From positions 20,961 to 84,960 of the forward strand of contig NZ_QEKI01000018.1 in the NCBI RefSeq assembly GCF_003096355.1: a DNA stretch of 64,000 bases, written 5' to 3'. This stretch comes from Pontibacter virosus. GTDB lineage: Bacteria > Bacteroidota > Bacteroidia > Cytophagales > Hymenobacteraceae. Made by a program: the position numbers and the translations under genes. Position 1 is the stretch's first letter; every line of letters starts with the position of its first letter. The notes below the pieces were generated by a model. The model was not told where the DNA came from. It searched no databases and saw only the letters and a program-made list of their open reading frames with translations. Of this stretch, positions 50,940 through 60,124 are shown piece after piece.

Positions 50940-51752
50940 ATGAAAAATATTTACTTACTGTTACTACTACTGAGTCTTGCACTACTCTCGGCTTGCGACG
51001 AGTTGTTTGAATACCATCCGAATCAGATCATATTAAACGAAGACGAACGCAATCTCACCGCACGCAACCTGGCACGACTGCAAAACCAGCAGCCCGGAGA
51101 TACATTGCACCTGCTCGTAATGGGTGATACGCAGCGCTTCTACGACGCGGCCAGCGCCTTTGTCGACAAAGCCAACACCTTCCCTTACATCGACTTCGTC
51201 ATTCACCAGGGCGATATCTCTGACTTCGGCATGTCGCAGGAGTTCCGTTGGGTGCACGACATCATGAAACGGCTGAAGTGGCCATACCTAACCGTGGTTG
51301 GCAACCACGACTTGCTGGCCAACGGGCGCAAGGTATACCAGCAGATGTACGGCGACTTTAACTACAGCTTCGACTATGGCCATACCCGCTTCGTGTTTAT
51401 CGACACGAATAGTTTGGAGTATAACTACAATGGCAAAGTGCCCGACATCAACTGGCTAGGTCGGCAACTGCTGCATCAGGAAGGCGACAACTGGCAGCAG
51501 GCAATTGCAGTGTCGCATATTCCGCCGTATGACAATGACTTTGACACCGCCCTGGAGAGAGCCTTCCACAGGACGTTGAAAGAGAGTGAGCGGGTGCAGC
51601 TAAGCTTACACGGGCACATACATGGCTTCCGAGCCGACTTCCGTTATGATAGTACCCTGCTATACCTGGCTACTTCCACTGTAAAGCAACGCGAATTCAC
51701 CTACCTGAAGGTATGGGAAGGGGGCTACGATTATAAACGGGTTGCCTACTGA
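50940..51752 (+). CDS. Lipoprotein metallophosphoesterase
   Basis: The 270-residue calcineurin-like phosphoesterase carries a lipoprotein signal ending LLSAC (Cys19). Metal-binding motifs occur in order: VMGDTQR, HQGDISD, VVGNHD, VSHIPP and HGHIHG. It therefore hydrolyses phosphoesters outside the inner membrane; the substrate is unknown. The next gene starts one base after its stop, so the two are coupled. TAAATTTG at 50855-50862 may be its promoter. Confidence 0.87.
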   Translation: MKNIYLLLLLLSLALLSACDELFEYHPNQIILNEDERNLTARNLARLQNQQPGDTLHLLVMGDTQRFYDAASAFVDKANTFPYIDFVIHQGDISDFGMSQEFRWVHDIMKRLKWPYLTVVGNHDLLANGRKVYQQMYGDFNYSFDYGHTRFVFIDTNSLEYNYNGKVPDINWLGRQLLHQEGDNWQQAIAVSHIPPYDNDFDTALERAFHRTLKESERVQLSLHGHIHGFRADFRYDSTLLYLATSTVKQREFTYLKVWEGGYDYKRVAY

Positions 51753-51753
51753 T

Positions 51754-52338
51754 ATGATGCGGTTTTTTGTCATAGCACTCGTTGGTCTGCTGCTCTCGCT
51801 AAGTCCTTATTCGGTTCAAAGTCAGGAGCGGTCGTTTTCGCCGTATCATGCCAAGGTGCAGTATGCGGGAAGCATCGGGTTCGCATCGGTTGGAGTGGGG
51901 CGGAGCTTCTTCCGTGAAAGGCTGGAGACTGACTTGTTTGTCGGCTACTTGCCGGAGCGGATCGGGGGAGACCGCATCTGGACGGCCGCTTTGAAGATCA
52001 CGGCTGTGCCTTTCAAACCCATCCCCTTGAAATCGCTGGATTGGCAGCCGCTACGTACCGGTTTTCAGGTGAGCCATACCTTCGGGGAGCAGTATTTCAT
52101 TTTTGAGCATCACGACAAGTACAGCAAAGGCTACTACGGCTTCCCGACGGCACTGCACTTATACCTATACGTGGGCGGCCAGGTGGACTTCACCCGTGTA
52201 GAGAAATTGCAGCGATTTGGCCTATACTATGAAGTGGGCTCCAGCGCCGAGTACCTGGTTTCGTACATCCAAAACCCCCGTTACCTGGGGCCGGGCAAAA
52301 TATTTAACCTGGCGCTCGGTATGCGGGTGAGATTGTAG
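51754..52338 (+). CDS. Hypothetical outer-membrane protein coupled to the phosphoesterase
   Basis: The protein of about 194 residues starts at tandem ATGs (51754 and 51757) one base after the phosphoesterase stop. A signal peptide ends SVQSQ. The body is beta-rich with many aromatic residues (LHLYLYVGGQVDF, FGLYYEVGSSAEYLVSY) and ends in LALGMRVRL, consistent with a small barrel. No named family was recognised. Coupling suggests shared regulation with the surface phosphoesterase. Confidence 0.7.
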   Translation: MMRFFVIALVGLLLSLSPYSVQSQERSFSPYHAKVQYAGSIGFASVGVGRSFFRERLETDLFVGYLPERIGGDRIWTAALKITAVPFKPIPLKSLDWQPLRTGFQVSHTFGEQYFIFEHHDKYSKGYYGFPTALHLYLYVGGQVDFTRVEKLQRFGLYYEVGSSAEYLVSYIQNPRYLGPGKIFNLALGMRVRL

Positions 52339-52368
52339 TAGGTGGATCACTTTAGCGGACCACCTTAA

Positions 52369-52410
52369 AAGAAACGGCCATACCTCGCAGCAGAGGTATG
52401 GCCGTTTCTT
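52369..52410. terminator. Bidirectional 18-bp terminator
   Basis: A perfect 18-bp stem (52369-52386 with 52393-52410), loop 6, lies between convergent genes with T residues on the plus side. Confidence 0.85.
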
Positions 52411-52426
52411 TTGGCAAAAGGAAATT

Positions 52427-52909
52427 TTAATACCAGCTTTCCACCAGCTTCATCAGCTGCTCGAGGTACTTTTGGTCTACTTCATCAAAGTCATTGAGCT
52501 TGTCGCTGTCCACATCCAGCACGAGCTTCACCTCGCCGTCCTTTATTACCGGTATCACGATCTCAGACTTGGAGTCGCTGCTGCAGGCGATGTGACCCGG
52601 GAAAGCCTCCACATCCGGCACCAGAATGGTTTCACGGCGGGTATAGCAGGCACCGCATACACCCTTGTGATAAGGTATACGGGTGCAAGCCACCGGCCCC
52701 TGGAACGGACCCAGCACTAGTTGGCCCTCTTTGTTGAAGTACACGCCCACCCAAAAGAAGCCCATGCCCTGTCGCAGGGCGGCCATCATGTTGGAGAGGT
52801 TGGCGATCAGGTCGGTTTCGCCGGTTACTAGTGCTTCGATCTGCGGAACGAGCGCTTTATATTTTTCTTCTTTGCTAAGGTTCTGGTCTACTATAAGTGA
52901 TTCAGCCAT
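52427..52909 (-). CDS. Free methionine-(R)-sulfoxide reductase (GAF-domain fRMsr)
   Basis: The 160-residue GAF-domain enzyme reduces free methionine-R-sulfoxide. Cys75, Cys85 and Cys109 sit in VACTRIPYHKGVCGACYT and HIACSSDSKSEIV, with the same 10- and 24-residue spacing as the E. coli fRMsr cysteines (84, 94, 118). A fourth Cys at 88 is extra. It protects against oxidative damage in the cytosol and converges with the small outer-membrane gene. Confidence 0.9.
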   Translation of the reverse strand: MAESLIVDQNLSKEEKYKALVPQIEALVTGETDLIANLSNMMAALRQGMGFFWVGVYFNKEGQLVLGPFQGPVACTRIPYHKGVCGACYTRRETILVPDVEAFPGHIACSSDSKSEIVIPVIKDGEVKLVLDVDSDKLNDFDEVDQKYLEQLMKLVESWY

Positions 52910-52987
52910 AATTGGTAAGGTAAAGGTATAAGCGCGCCATGGTGAAAATCTATACCTGGTAAGCAGGATGGCACCCCGGCGCAGGGT

Positions 52988-54022
52988 TTATAAGTTAAGT
53001 TCAGAAATACTGTTTCGGTAATGCAAAAGCCTGTCTTTACCGGCGTTCTGTACATCGAGCAACTGGCTGTGTACCATACCCGGAGCCGGCGTGCCCTCGC
53101 GCAGCACGCAGGTCTGGCTTTTGAAACAGAGTGCTTCGTCCCACAGGTTTTCCGTCAACAGACTTTTGATCAGGTAAGTGCCGCCCTCCACGAGCAGCGA
53201 CAATACCTGGTGCTGGTGCAGGTCCTGCAGCAGCTGTGGCAGCAGGGGCTCGTTTTCGCGCAGTTGCACATAAGCCAGGTTTTCGTGCTGCTGCTCCCGC
53301 TGCTCGTAGGTATACACCACAGTCGGCAGGCTCTTGTCGAACAAATGCAGGTGGTCGGGCAATTGCAGCCTGCGGTCGATGACCACGCGCAGCGGGCTGC
53401 GGCCGGGCCAGAAGCGGGTGTCGAGGCGGGGGTTGTCGCCGGCCGCCGTGTGGCTGCCCACCATAATCGCCTGCTCCTCGGAGCGCCACTTGTGCACCAG
53501 CCTGCGCGACAGAGGGCCGCTGATCTGCACCTGCTGGTTGTTGGGTCCGCTGATAAATCCGTCCGCCGACTCCGCCCATTTCAGCACAATGTAAGGCCGC
53601 TTTTGGGCATGGAAGGTAAAGAAGCGCTTGTTCAGTTCCAGCCCTTCGCTTTCCAGCACGCCTACTTTTACCCGTGCTTCCGCTTCAAACAGTTTCCTGA
53701 TGCCGCGGCCCGCCACTTTTGGGTTGGGGTCGGTGTTGCAGATCACCACATCGCGCACGCCGCAGCTGATGAGCAGATCAACACAAGGCGGTGTTTTGCC
53801 GAAGTGCGAACAAGGCTCCAGTGTCACGTACACCCGGCTTTTGGGCAGCAGGCTTTTGTCCTGCACGCTGGCAATGGCATTGACTTCGGCATGCGGTCCG
53901 CCAAACACGCGGTGCCAGCCCTCCCCGATAATACGCCCCTCATGCACGATCACGCAGCCCACCATCGGGTTGGGGTAGGTATAGCCGCTGCCCAATCTGG
54001 CCAGTTCCAGCGCACGCCGCAT
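52988..54022 (-). CDS. ribD: Bifunctional riboflavin biosynthesis deaminase/reductase RibD
   Basis: The 344-residue enzyme carries an N-terminal CMP-deaminase-like domain with zinc ligands His44 (GGPHAEVNAI), Cys71 and Cys80 (EPCSHFGKTPPC), and a C-terminal reductase domain (KWAESADGFISG, VVIDRRLQLP, LVEGG). It performs two successive steps from the GTP-derived pyrimidine toward riboflavin. The conserved residues DELF occur in frame just before the first ATG, but no ATG, GTG or TTG precedes them; the true start may be unusual. It is divergent from prmC. Confidence 0.92.
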   Translation of the reverse strand: MRRALELARLGSGYTYPNPMVGCVIVHEGRIIGEGWHRVFGGPHAEVNAIASVQDKSLLPKSRVYVTLEPCSHFGKTPPCVDLLISCGVRDVVICNTDPNPKVAGRGIRKLFEAEARVKVGVLESEGLELNKRFFTFHAQKRPYIVLKWAESADGFISGPNNQQVQISGPLSRRLVHKWRSEEQAIMVGSHTAAGDNPRLDTRFWPGRSPLRVVIDRRLQLPDHLHLFDKSLPTVVYTYEQREQQHENLAYVQLRENEPLLPQLLQDLHQHQVLSLLVEGGTYLIKSLLTENLWDEALCFKSQTCVLREGTPAPGMVHSQLLDVQNAGKDRLLHYRNSISELNL

Positions 54023-54118
54023 GAAGAGTTCGTCAGTCGGGTTCAGATGTATAAGTGTTAAAGAGTTTAAGATTCAGTCTGATCCACAGGCCCGCGTAAA
54101 AGCGAGTTAGTGATAGAG

Positions 54119-54151
54119 TTGTGACTTATACGCAATAAAATTTTACTTTTG
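54119..54151 (+). promoter_or_regulatory. Promoter of prmC
   Basis: TACTTTTG at 54144-54151 matches TAnnTTTG, and TTG at 54119-54121 lies 22 bp upstream. The GTG start is at 54186. Confidence 0.45.
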
Positions 54152-54185
54152 CAAAGGTACCTAAAATCACACAAATCCTATACCT

Positions 54186-55040
54186 GTGGCCACCATACAG
54201 CAAACATCTCAGTACATCCGCGAAAATATACAGGAGGCTTACCCTGAACCGGAGGCCGGCGCCATTGCACAAAGGGTGCTGGAGCAAGTGTTGCAGAAAA
54301 GCCGCATGCAGCTGAGTCTGTCGCAACAGGAAGAATTGAATCCGGAGCAGGAAGAGCAGGTGCAGCAGGCAGTAGAGCGGCTGAAAAAACAGGAGCCTGT
54401 GCAGTACGTGCTCGGCACCGCCCACTTCTTTGGCCTCGACCTGCAGGTGGACGAACGTGTGCTGATACCCCGCCCCGAAACCGAGGAACTGGTCGACCTG
54501 GTCGTGCGCGAGCACAGCGGCCGTAGCGGTTTGCAGGTGCTCGATATCTGCACCGGCAGCGGCTGTATACCTTTGGCGCTGGCCGCCCATCTGCAGGCCG
54601 ACAGGGTGTACGGACTGGAGGTATCAGAAGGAGCGCTAAAAGTAGCCCGCGCCAATGCCCGCGAGCAAAAGTTGCCGGTGGCTTGGTTGGAGCAGGATGT
54701 TTTTGAGCCGATACAAGGTATAGCACCCCGCTCCCTGGACATCATCACAAGCAACCCTCCCTATGTGAAGGAGCAGGAGAAAGCCCTGATGCGCCCCAAT
54801 GTGCTGGCGTTTGAGCCCCATCTGGCCTTGTTTGTGCCTGACGAGGACCCGCTCAGGTTCTACAGGCGTATTGCGGAGGTAGGAACAGAGCTACTTAAAA
54901 AAGGCGGTCGACTATACTTCGAAATAAACGAGCAGTATGGCGGGGAGGTGCAGACTTTGCTGTTGGAGGCAGGTTTTACGCAAGCACAGGTGGTGCAGGA
55001 CCTGTTCGGAAAAGACAGAATTGTGAAAGGAGAGCTGTAG
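54186..55040 (+). CDS. prmC: Peptide chain release factor N5-glutamine methyltransferase
   Basis: The 284-residue SAM-dependent enzyme methylates the GGQ glutamine of release factors RF1 and RF2. An N-terminal helical domain precedes the methyltransferase fold with LIPRPETEELV, VLDICTGSGCIPLALA and the catalytic NPPY (190-193). The start is GTG at 54186, followed by Ala-Thr-Ile; no ATG is present near. The gene after it reads the same way but is 165 bases distant. Confidence 0.92.
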   Translation: MATIQQTSQYIRENIQEAYPEPEAGAIAQRVLEQVLQKSRMQLSLSQQEELNPEQEEQVQQAVERLKKQEPVQYVLGTAHFFGLDLQVDERVLIPRPETEELVDLVVREHSGRSGLQVLDICTGSGCIPLALAAHLQADRVYGLEVSEGALKVARANAREQKLPVAWLEQDVFEPIQGIAPRSLDIITSNPPYVKEQEKALMRPNVLAFEPHLALFVPDEDPLRFYRRIAEVGTELLKKGGRLYFEINEQYGGEVQTLLLEAGFTQAQVVQDLFGKDRIVKGEL

Positions 55041-55205
55041 AAGGTTTCTTCAGTTTCAGCAAGGACTTTTCTGGCACTGTTGTAAGGGCTGGTCCACTTG
55101 TGGCGACAAATACATTTTAATATTATATTTTTGTGTAAGCCCGTTATAAGGCAAAACATGCTATGAAGCCAGGTATAGCCTGACTGAAAGTAGAGAAATC
55201 GCAGT

Positions 55206-55643
55206 ATGATGAACCAACCAAAGGCATACGCGGCGAAAAGAAAAGGCCTGATCAAGTTTGTATTGGTCGGAATGCTTTTGTTGCCGCTCGCTATATTCTT
55301 GCTGGACAGACAGGCTTTTACAGAGCGGCCTTACATGTTACTGCCATTGCTGGCACCAGTTGGGCTTATTGCCTGGATATATTTTGGAACTGCTTATTGG
55401 CTCGAAGACGGTAAGCTCAGGTATAAGTCCGGACCTTGGAAGGGGGTTATAGAGGTAGAGAAGATTACGCAGATACAAGAAGGAAAAACCATGTGGGTGG
55501 GGATGAAACCGGCACTCGCCAGAAACGGGCTGGTGATCCGGTACAACCGCTTCGACGAAGTATACATAGCACCCGAAAATAACCAGGAGGTGATCGCCGA
55601 TCTGTTGGGGATCAACCAGAACATACAAGTTGTTAAACAGTAG
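55206..55643 (+). CDS. Small membrane protein with bacterial PH-like domain
   Basis: The 145-residue protein has two membrane helices (about 15-34 and 43-61) followed by a bacterial pleckstrin-homology-like domain: YWLEDGKLRYKSGPWKGVIEVEKITQIQE, then NGLVIRYNRFDEVYIAPENNQE. Such proteins are widespread and of unknown role. It precedes galE without close coupling. Confidence 0.72.
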   Translation: MMNQPKAYAAKRKGLIKFVLVGMLLLPLAIFLLDRQAFTERPYMLLPLLAPVGLIAWIYFGTAYWLEDGKLRYKSGPWKGVIEVEKITQIQEGKTMWVGMKPALARNGLVIRYNRFDEVYIAPENNQEVIADLLGINQNIQVVKQ

Positions 55644-55701
55644 CTAGCTCACAGGCGGCTGCAAAACGAGCAAGCTTTAAACAAGCTTGAAAACAAATCA
55701 T

Positions 55702-56733
55702 ATGAAGAAAATTTTAGTGACCGGGGGAGCAGGCTACATTGGCTCCCACACTGTGGTAGAACTGGTAGAGGCCGGCTACGAGCCCATCATCATCGACAAT
55801 TTCTCTAATACCGAAGAGCGCTCGCTGCAAGGTATAGCCGACATCCTGGGGCGTGAAGTGGCCTGCCACCGCATTGATTGTACGGATGCGGCAGCGCTGC
55901 GGAATGTCTTTGAGCAGGAAGCAGGTATAGCGGGCGTGATTCACTTTGCCGCTTTCAAAGCCGTGGGCGAGTCAGTGGACGAGCCGCTTAAGTACTACCA
56001 CAACAACGTGGGCTCGCTGGTGGCTTTGCTGCAGGTGATGGAAGAGTTTAAATTGAACAAGCTGGTATTCTCCTCCTCCTGCACGGTGTACGGCATACCT
56101 GCAGAATTGCCGGTGACGGAACAAACCCCGGTGCAGAAAGCCAACTCACCTTATGGCAACACCAAGAAGATCTGTGAGGAAATTCTGACGGATCTGGCTA
56201 CCAGTGGCAGTGATGTGCACACTATTGCACTGCGCTATTTCAACCCGATCGGAGCACACCCTTCCGCCAAAATAGGGGAGCTCCCGTTAGGAGTTCCAAA
56301 CAACCTGGTGCCTTTCGTTACCCAGACAGCCGCAGGTATACGCGAGCAGCTGACCATCTTCGGCAACGATTATGACACTCCGGACGGCACCTGCATCCGC
56401 GACTATGTGCATGTGGTGGATCTGGCCAAAGCACACGTTGTGGCGATTGAGAGGCTTTTGTCTGACAGAGCAGAAAATATAGAGTTCTTCAACGTAGGTA
56501 CAGGTACGGGCAACACCGTGCTGGAGGCAGTGCAGGCCTTTGAGCGAGCCACCGGCGAAAAGCTAAACTATAAGATTGGTCCCCGTCGTCCGGGCGACGT
56601 GCCGAAAATATACGCCGACGTAACCAAAGCCACAGAAGAACTAGGCTTTAAAACAACCAGCACCCTGGAAGAAGCTATGAAGAGCGCCTGGGATTGGCAA
56701 ATGCATTTACAGAAAACATCAGAGCAGGTATAG
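55702..56733 (+). CDS. galE: UDP-glucose 4-epimerase
   Basis: The 343-residue extended SDR starts at the ATG at 55702, immediately before the Rossmann motif TGGAGYIGSH. The catalytic pair is Tyr151 and Lys155 in SPYGNTKK, with Ser125 in FSSSCTVYG. It interconverts UDP-glucose and UDP-galactose for surface polysaccharide. Its stop TAG is the last part of an AGGTATAG motif (56726-56733), and rfbB begins 3 bases later, suggesting one operon of sugar-nucleotide genes. Confidence 0.93.
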   Translation: MKKILVTGGAGYIGSHTVVELVEAGYEPIIIDNFSNTEERSLQGIADILGREVACHRIDCTDAAALRNVFEQEAGIAGVIHFAAFKAVGESVDEPLKYYHNNVGSLVALLQVMEEFKLNKLVFSSSCTVYGIPAELPVTEQTPVQKANSPYGNTKKICEEILTDLATSGSDVHTIALRYFNPIGAHPSAKIGELPLGVPNNLVPFVTQTAAGIREQLTIFGNDYDTPDGTCIRDYVHVVDLAKAHVVAIERLLSDRAENIEFFNVGTGTGNTVLEAVQAFERATGEKLNYKIGPRRPGDVPKIYADVTKATEELGFKTTSTLEEAMKSAWDWQMHLQKTSEQV

Positions 56734-56736
56734 CTT

Positions 56737-57786
56737 ATGAACCTACTGATCACCGGGGGCGCGGGCTTTATAGGCTCGCACGTGGTGCGGCTGTTTGTGG
56801 AGGTCTACCCGCACTACCATGTTTATAACCTCGACGCGCTGACCTATGCGGGCAACCTGCAGAACCTTGCCGACGTGGAGGGGCGGGAGAACTACACCTT
56901 TCTTCGCGGCGACATCACGGACGCTTCCTATTTGGAGGGGATCTTCCAAGAGCACAAGTTCGATGCCATCATCCATTTGGCGGCCGAGTCGCACGTGGAC
57001 CGCTCCATCGCCGGGCCCATGGCCTTTGTCCAGACCAACGTGATGGGCACGGTGAACCTGCTGGAGGCCTGCCGCAGAAGCTGGGCGGGCGACTACGCGG
57101 GCAAGCTCTTCTACCACGTCTCCACTGACGAGGTGTACGGCTCGCTGGGCGCCGAGGGGCTCTTCACCGAGTCCACCCCCTACGACCCGCGCTCGCCCTA
57201 CTCGGCCTCTAAGGCGGCCTCGGACCACTTCGTCAGGGCCTGGCACCACACCTACGGTATGCCCGTCAAGCTCTCGAACTGCTCCAACAACTACGGCCCC
57301 AACCACTTCCCCGAGAAGCTCATCCCGCTCGCGATCCACAACATCAAGGCCGGAAAGCCCGTGCCCGTGTACGGCAGGGGCGAGAACGTGCGCGACTGGC
57401 TCTACGTCAAGGACCACGCCCAGGCCATCGACGCGATCTTCCACCGCGGGAAGGTGGGGCAGACCTACAATGTGGGCGGGGTGAACGAGTGGCGCAACAT
57501 CGATTTGATTGAGCTCCTCTGCGACGTGATGGACGAGAAGCTAGGAAGGGAGAAGGGCGATTCACGGAAGCTAATCACCTTTGTGAAGGACCGCGCCGGC
57601 CACGACGCCCGCTACGCCATCGACTCCTCCAAGCTGATGGAGGAGCTGGGCTGGGAGCCGTCGGTGACATTCGAGGAGGGGCTGCGCCTGACCGTGGACT
57701 GGTACCTGGCGAACGAGGGCTGGCTGGAGGAGGTGACAAGCGGCCACTACCGCGACTACTACCGCGAGCAGTACGAGGAAAGGTAA
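56737..57786 (+). CDS. rfbB: dTDP-glucose 4,6-dehydratase
   Basis: The 349-residue extended SDR carries TGGAGFIGSH, the catalytic HVSTDEVYG (Asp131, Glu132) and Tyr155/Lys159 in SPYSASKAASD. It converts dTDP-glucose to dTDP-4-keto-6-deoxyglucose, the second step toward dTDP-rhamnose and related sugars. Third positions are almost all G or C, clearly unlike galE, and no AGGTATA motif occurs in it, as also in rfbA. Confidence 0.93.
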   Translation: MNLLITGGAGFIGSHVVRLFVEVYPHYHVYNLDALTYAGNLQNLADVEGRENYTFLRGDITDASYLEGIFQEHKFDAIIHLAAESHVDRSIAGPMAFVQTNVMGTVNLLEACRRSWAGDYAGKLFYHVSTDEVYGSLGAEGLFTESTPYDPRSPYSASKAASDHFVRAWHHTYGMPVKLSNCSNNYGPNHFPEKLIPLAIHNIKAGKPVPVYGRGENVRDWLYVKDHAQAIDAIFHRGKVGQTYNVGGVNEWRNIDLIELLCDVMDEKLGREKGDSRKLITFVKDRAGHDARYAIDSSKLMEELGWEPSVTFEEGLRLTVDWYLANEGWLEEVTSGHYRDYYREQYEER

Positions 57787-57910
57787 ATGGCTACATGGTT
57801 AAATTGTTAAACGGCTGAGCGGATTTAACTGGGCTAAGCGGAATATCCGCTACATGTGCAGATCCATCAGTTAACAATTTAGCAATTCAACAATTTAACA
57901 ATTAAGACAA
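57787..57910. other. Spacer between rfbB and rfbA with inverted repeats
   Basis: The A/T-rich spacer differs sharply from the G/C-rich genes around it. TTAAATTGTTAA (57799-57810) is reverse-complemented by TTAACAATTTA from 57871, and AGCGGA/TCCGCT (57837-57851) forms a small palindrome. This may be a recombination footprint or a weak regulatory structure. Confidence 0.5.
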
Positions 57911-58786
57911 ATGAAAGGCATCATCCTGGCCGGGGGCTCCGGCACCCGCCTGCACCCGTTGACGCTGGCCGTGAGCAAGCAGCTCATGCCCGTCTACGAC
58001 AAGCCCATGGTCTACTACCCGCTCTCGACGCTGATGCTGGCGGGCATTAGGAAGATCCTGATCATCTCCACGCCGCATGACCTGCCCATGTTCGAGCGCC
58101 TGCTCGGGGACGGCTCCCGCATTGGCTGCCGCTTTGAGTACCAGGTGCAGGAGGTGCCCAACGGGCTGGCGCAGGCCTTCGTGCTCGGCGAGGAGTTCAT
58201 CGGGGATGACAAGGTGGCGCTCGTGCTGGGCGACAACATCTTCTACGGGGCGGGCATGGGCTCGGTGCTGCGCGAGAACGCCAACCCCGACGGGGGCGTG
58301 GTCTACGCCTACCACGTGCAGGATCCGGAGCGCTACGGGGTGGTCGAGTTCGACGAAAGTGGAAAAGCAGTCTCTATTGAGGAGAAGCCCGCCGAGCCCA
58401 AGAGCAGCTACGCTGTGCCGGGCCTCTACTTCTATGACAACGAGGTAGTGGCCATTGCCAAGGCGCTGGAGCCCAGCCCAAGGGGGGAGTACGAGATCAC
58501 GGACGTTAACCGCGAGTACCTCAGGCGAGGAAAGCTCAAGGTGGGCGTTTTGAACCGCGGCACGGCCTGGCTCGACACGGGTACGGTAGCTTCCCTGATG
58601 CAGGCGGCCACGTTTGTACAGGTGATCGAGGAGCGGCAGGGCCTCAAGATCGGCTGCGTCGAGGAGGTGGCCTGGCGCATGGGCTTCATCAACGACGAGC
58701 AGCTGCGTGAAGCGGCAGAGCCCCTCAGAAAGAGCGGTTACGGGGAGTACCTGCTCCGCATCATGAAGGAAAAAACCTTAGGGTAG
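57911..58786 (+). CDS. rfbA: Glucose-1-phosphate thymidylyltransferase
   Basis: The 291-residue nucleotidyltransferase has [11 protein letters not shown], the [16 protein letters not shown] segment, VLGDNIFYG and the LDTGT/WLDTGT end of the substrate loop. It makes dTDP-glucose, the substrate of rfbB. rfbC and rfbD are not in this window, so the route to rhamnose is incomplete here. It shares the G/C-rich codon use of rfbB. Confidence 0.93.
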   Translation: MKGIILAGGSGTRLHPLTLAVSKQLMPVYDKPMVYYPLSTLMLAGIRKILIISTPHDLPMFERLLGDGSRIGCRFEYQVQEVPNGLAQAFVLGEEFIGDDKVALVLGDNIFYGAGMGSVLRENANPDGGVVYAYHVQDPERYGVVEFDESGKAVSIEEKPAEPKSSYAVPGLYFYDNEVVAIAKALEPSPRGEYEITDVNREYLRRGKLKVGVLNRGTAWLDTGTVASLMQAATFVQVIEERQGLKIGCVEEVAWRMGFINDEQLREAAEPLRKSGYGEYLLRIMKEKTLG

Positions 58787-58813
58787 CCAGAACAGGTATC
58801 ACTTAACCATTTT

Positions 58814-58857
58814 AATAAGAAAGCTGTCTGTGCAAACGTATGGGCAGCTTTCTTATT
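58814..58857. terminator. Terminator of rfbA (bidirectional)
   Basis: AATAAGAAAGCTG (58814-58826) pairs with CAGCTTTCTTATT (58845-58857). It separates rfbA from the convergent chrA gene; two AGGTATAG copies follow at 58859-58885. Confidence 0.75.
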
Positions 58858-58889
58858 TAGGTATAGCCTGATGGCAGGTATAGTGCACT

Positions 58890-60059
58890 TTAGAATATAA
58901 AGCCCAGGGCAAATCCTACCAAAATGAGGATAGGTGGAGGTATACGGGTGAACAGCAAAAGGCAAAAAGTGGCCACTACAATGCCAAAGTTAAGCGGTGT
59001 GTTATCAATGGGATGGTAGAGCATAATGGCTGCCGCCACCACCATGCCCGAACTCACGGCGCTTATACCTTCCAGTGACGCACGTACCACTCTGTATTTC
59101 TTCAGATCGTCCCAGAAGCGAATTACAAAGAATATCAGGAAGGTGCCAGGCAGGAAAATGCCGATCGTGGCAACGAGCGATCCCAGTAACTGCCCCCATA
59201 CACCATGCTCCCGCATGGCCAGGTTCCCGATAAAAGCGCAGAAAGAAAAAACCGGTCCGGGTAGGGCCTGCGCCACAGCAAATCCAGACAGAAACTCTTC
59301 GCCTGTCAGATATTTCTTAAAGTCGACAAACTCAGTGAACATCAGCGGGATGAGCACCTGCCCGCCCCCAAAAACCAGGCTACCGTTACGGTAAAAATTC
59401 TCAAACAGTCTGATTGGAAGCGATGAGGTTGCCCCGCCCAGCACAGCTGCCACGATCAGTACCCCCACATAGAGAACAAAGTTCGCCCACTGAATGCGTA
59501 GCTTTTTGTCCTTCTCCTGTGGGTGCTGTCTGAAGCGAAGCGCCGTGATAGCACCACCGGCCAGCAGCAGCAGCGGGTATACCCATGGAGAATGGAAAAA
59601 GTAGGCGAGTATTCCTGATACCACCATAATGCCGATAGCCAGCTTGGTATTGACAACTTTGGAACTGATGGCATATGCCGCATACGAGACGAAGCCAACC
59701 GCCATCGGCTGTATAAAGCGCAAAAACGCAAGCGAGATGTTATTTTCCTGCAGGTATGATATGCCCAGCGCGGCCGCGGCCATGATAGTAGAGGCAGGCA
59801 ATAGCCATACCAGCAGTGTCAGGTAGGCCAGGTTTGGGCCGCCAATGCGATAGCCAATGGCCGTAAGGGTTTGGGTAGAGGTGGGTCCAGGCAGTATCTG
59901 GCAAAGGGCATTGAGTTCAATAAGCTCCTGTTCCGTCAGGTAGCGGCGCTTGTTTACCAACAGCCGGAGCATCAAAGCAATATGCGCCTGCGGTCCGCCA
60001 AACGAGGTCAGGGCGAGCAATAGTACGTCTTTCAGGAAGATGTAGTAGCGCAGACTCAT
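58890..60059 (-). CDS. chrA: Chromate transporter family protein
   Basis: The 389-residue membrane protein has two homologous CHR domains. Motif pairs are LTSFGGPQAHIALM with ILPGPTSTQ in the first half, and VFGGGQVLIPLM with ALPGPVFSF in the second. About ten helices are predicted. ChrA exports chromate in some bacteria; in many others the natural substrate is unknown, perhaps sulfate or another oxyanion. It is followed on the same strand by no close gene. Confidence 0.88.
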   Translation of the reverse strand: MSLRYYIFLKDVLLLALTSFGGPQAHIALMLRLLVNKRRYLTEQELIELNALCQILPGPTSTQTLTAIGYRIGGPNLAYLTLLVWLLPASTIMAAAALGISYLQENNISLAFLRFIQPMAVGFVSYAAYAISSKVVNTKLAIGIMVVSGILAYFFHSPWVYPLLLLAGGAITALRFRQHPQEKDKKLRIQWANFVLYVGVLIVAAVLGGATSSLPIRLFENFYRNGSLVFGGGQVLIPLMFTEFVDFKKYLTGEEFLSGFAVAQALPGPVFSFCAFIGNLAMREHGVWGQLLGSLVATIGIFLPGTFLIFFVIRFWDDLKKYRVVRASLEGISAVSSGMVVAAAIMLYHPIDNTPLNFGIVVATFCLLLFTRIPPPILILVGFALGFIF

Positions 60060-60124
60060 GCCGTAGGTTCAAAAAAAGAGAGACAGCGCGGGCACCATCT
60101 CTCTTCTTACTGGTTTCAGTTCAG

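Noticed and set aside
53021..54061. Open frame of 346 codons on the plus strand
   Set aside because: It is antisense to ribD, His/Gln/Val-rich without family motifs, and covers the whole real gene.
56737..58786. Absence of the AGGTATA motif as proof of horizontal transfer
   Set aside because: Other stretches lack it too, for example about 27.5-30.6 kb and 48.0-51.3 kb in ordinary conserved genes, so the absence supports transfer only together with the G+C difference.
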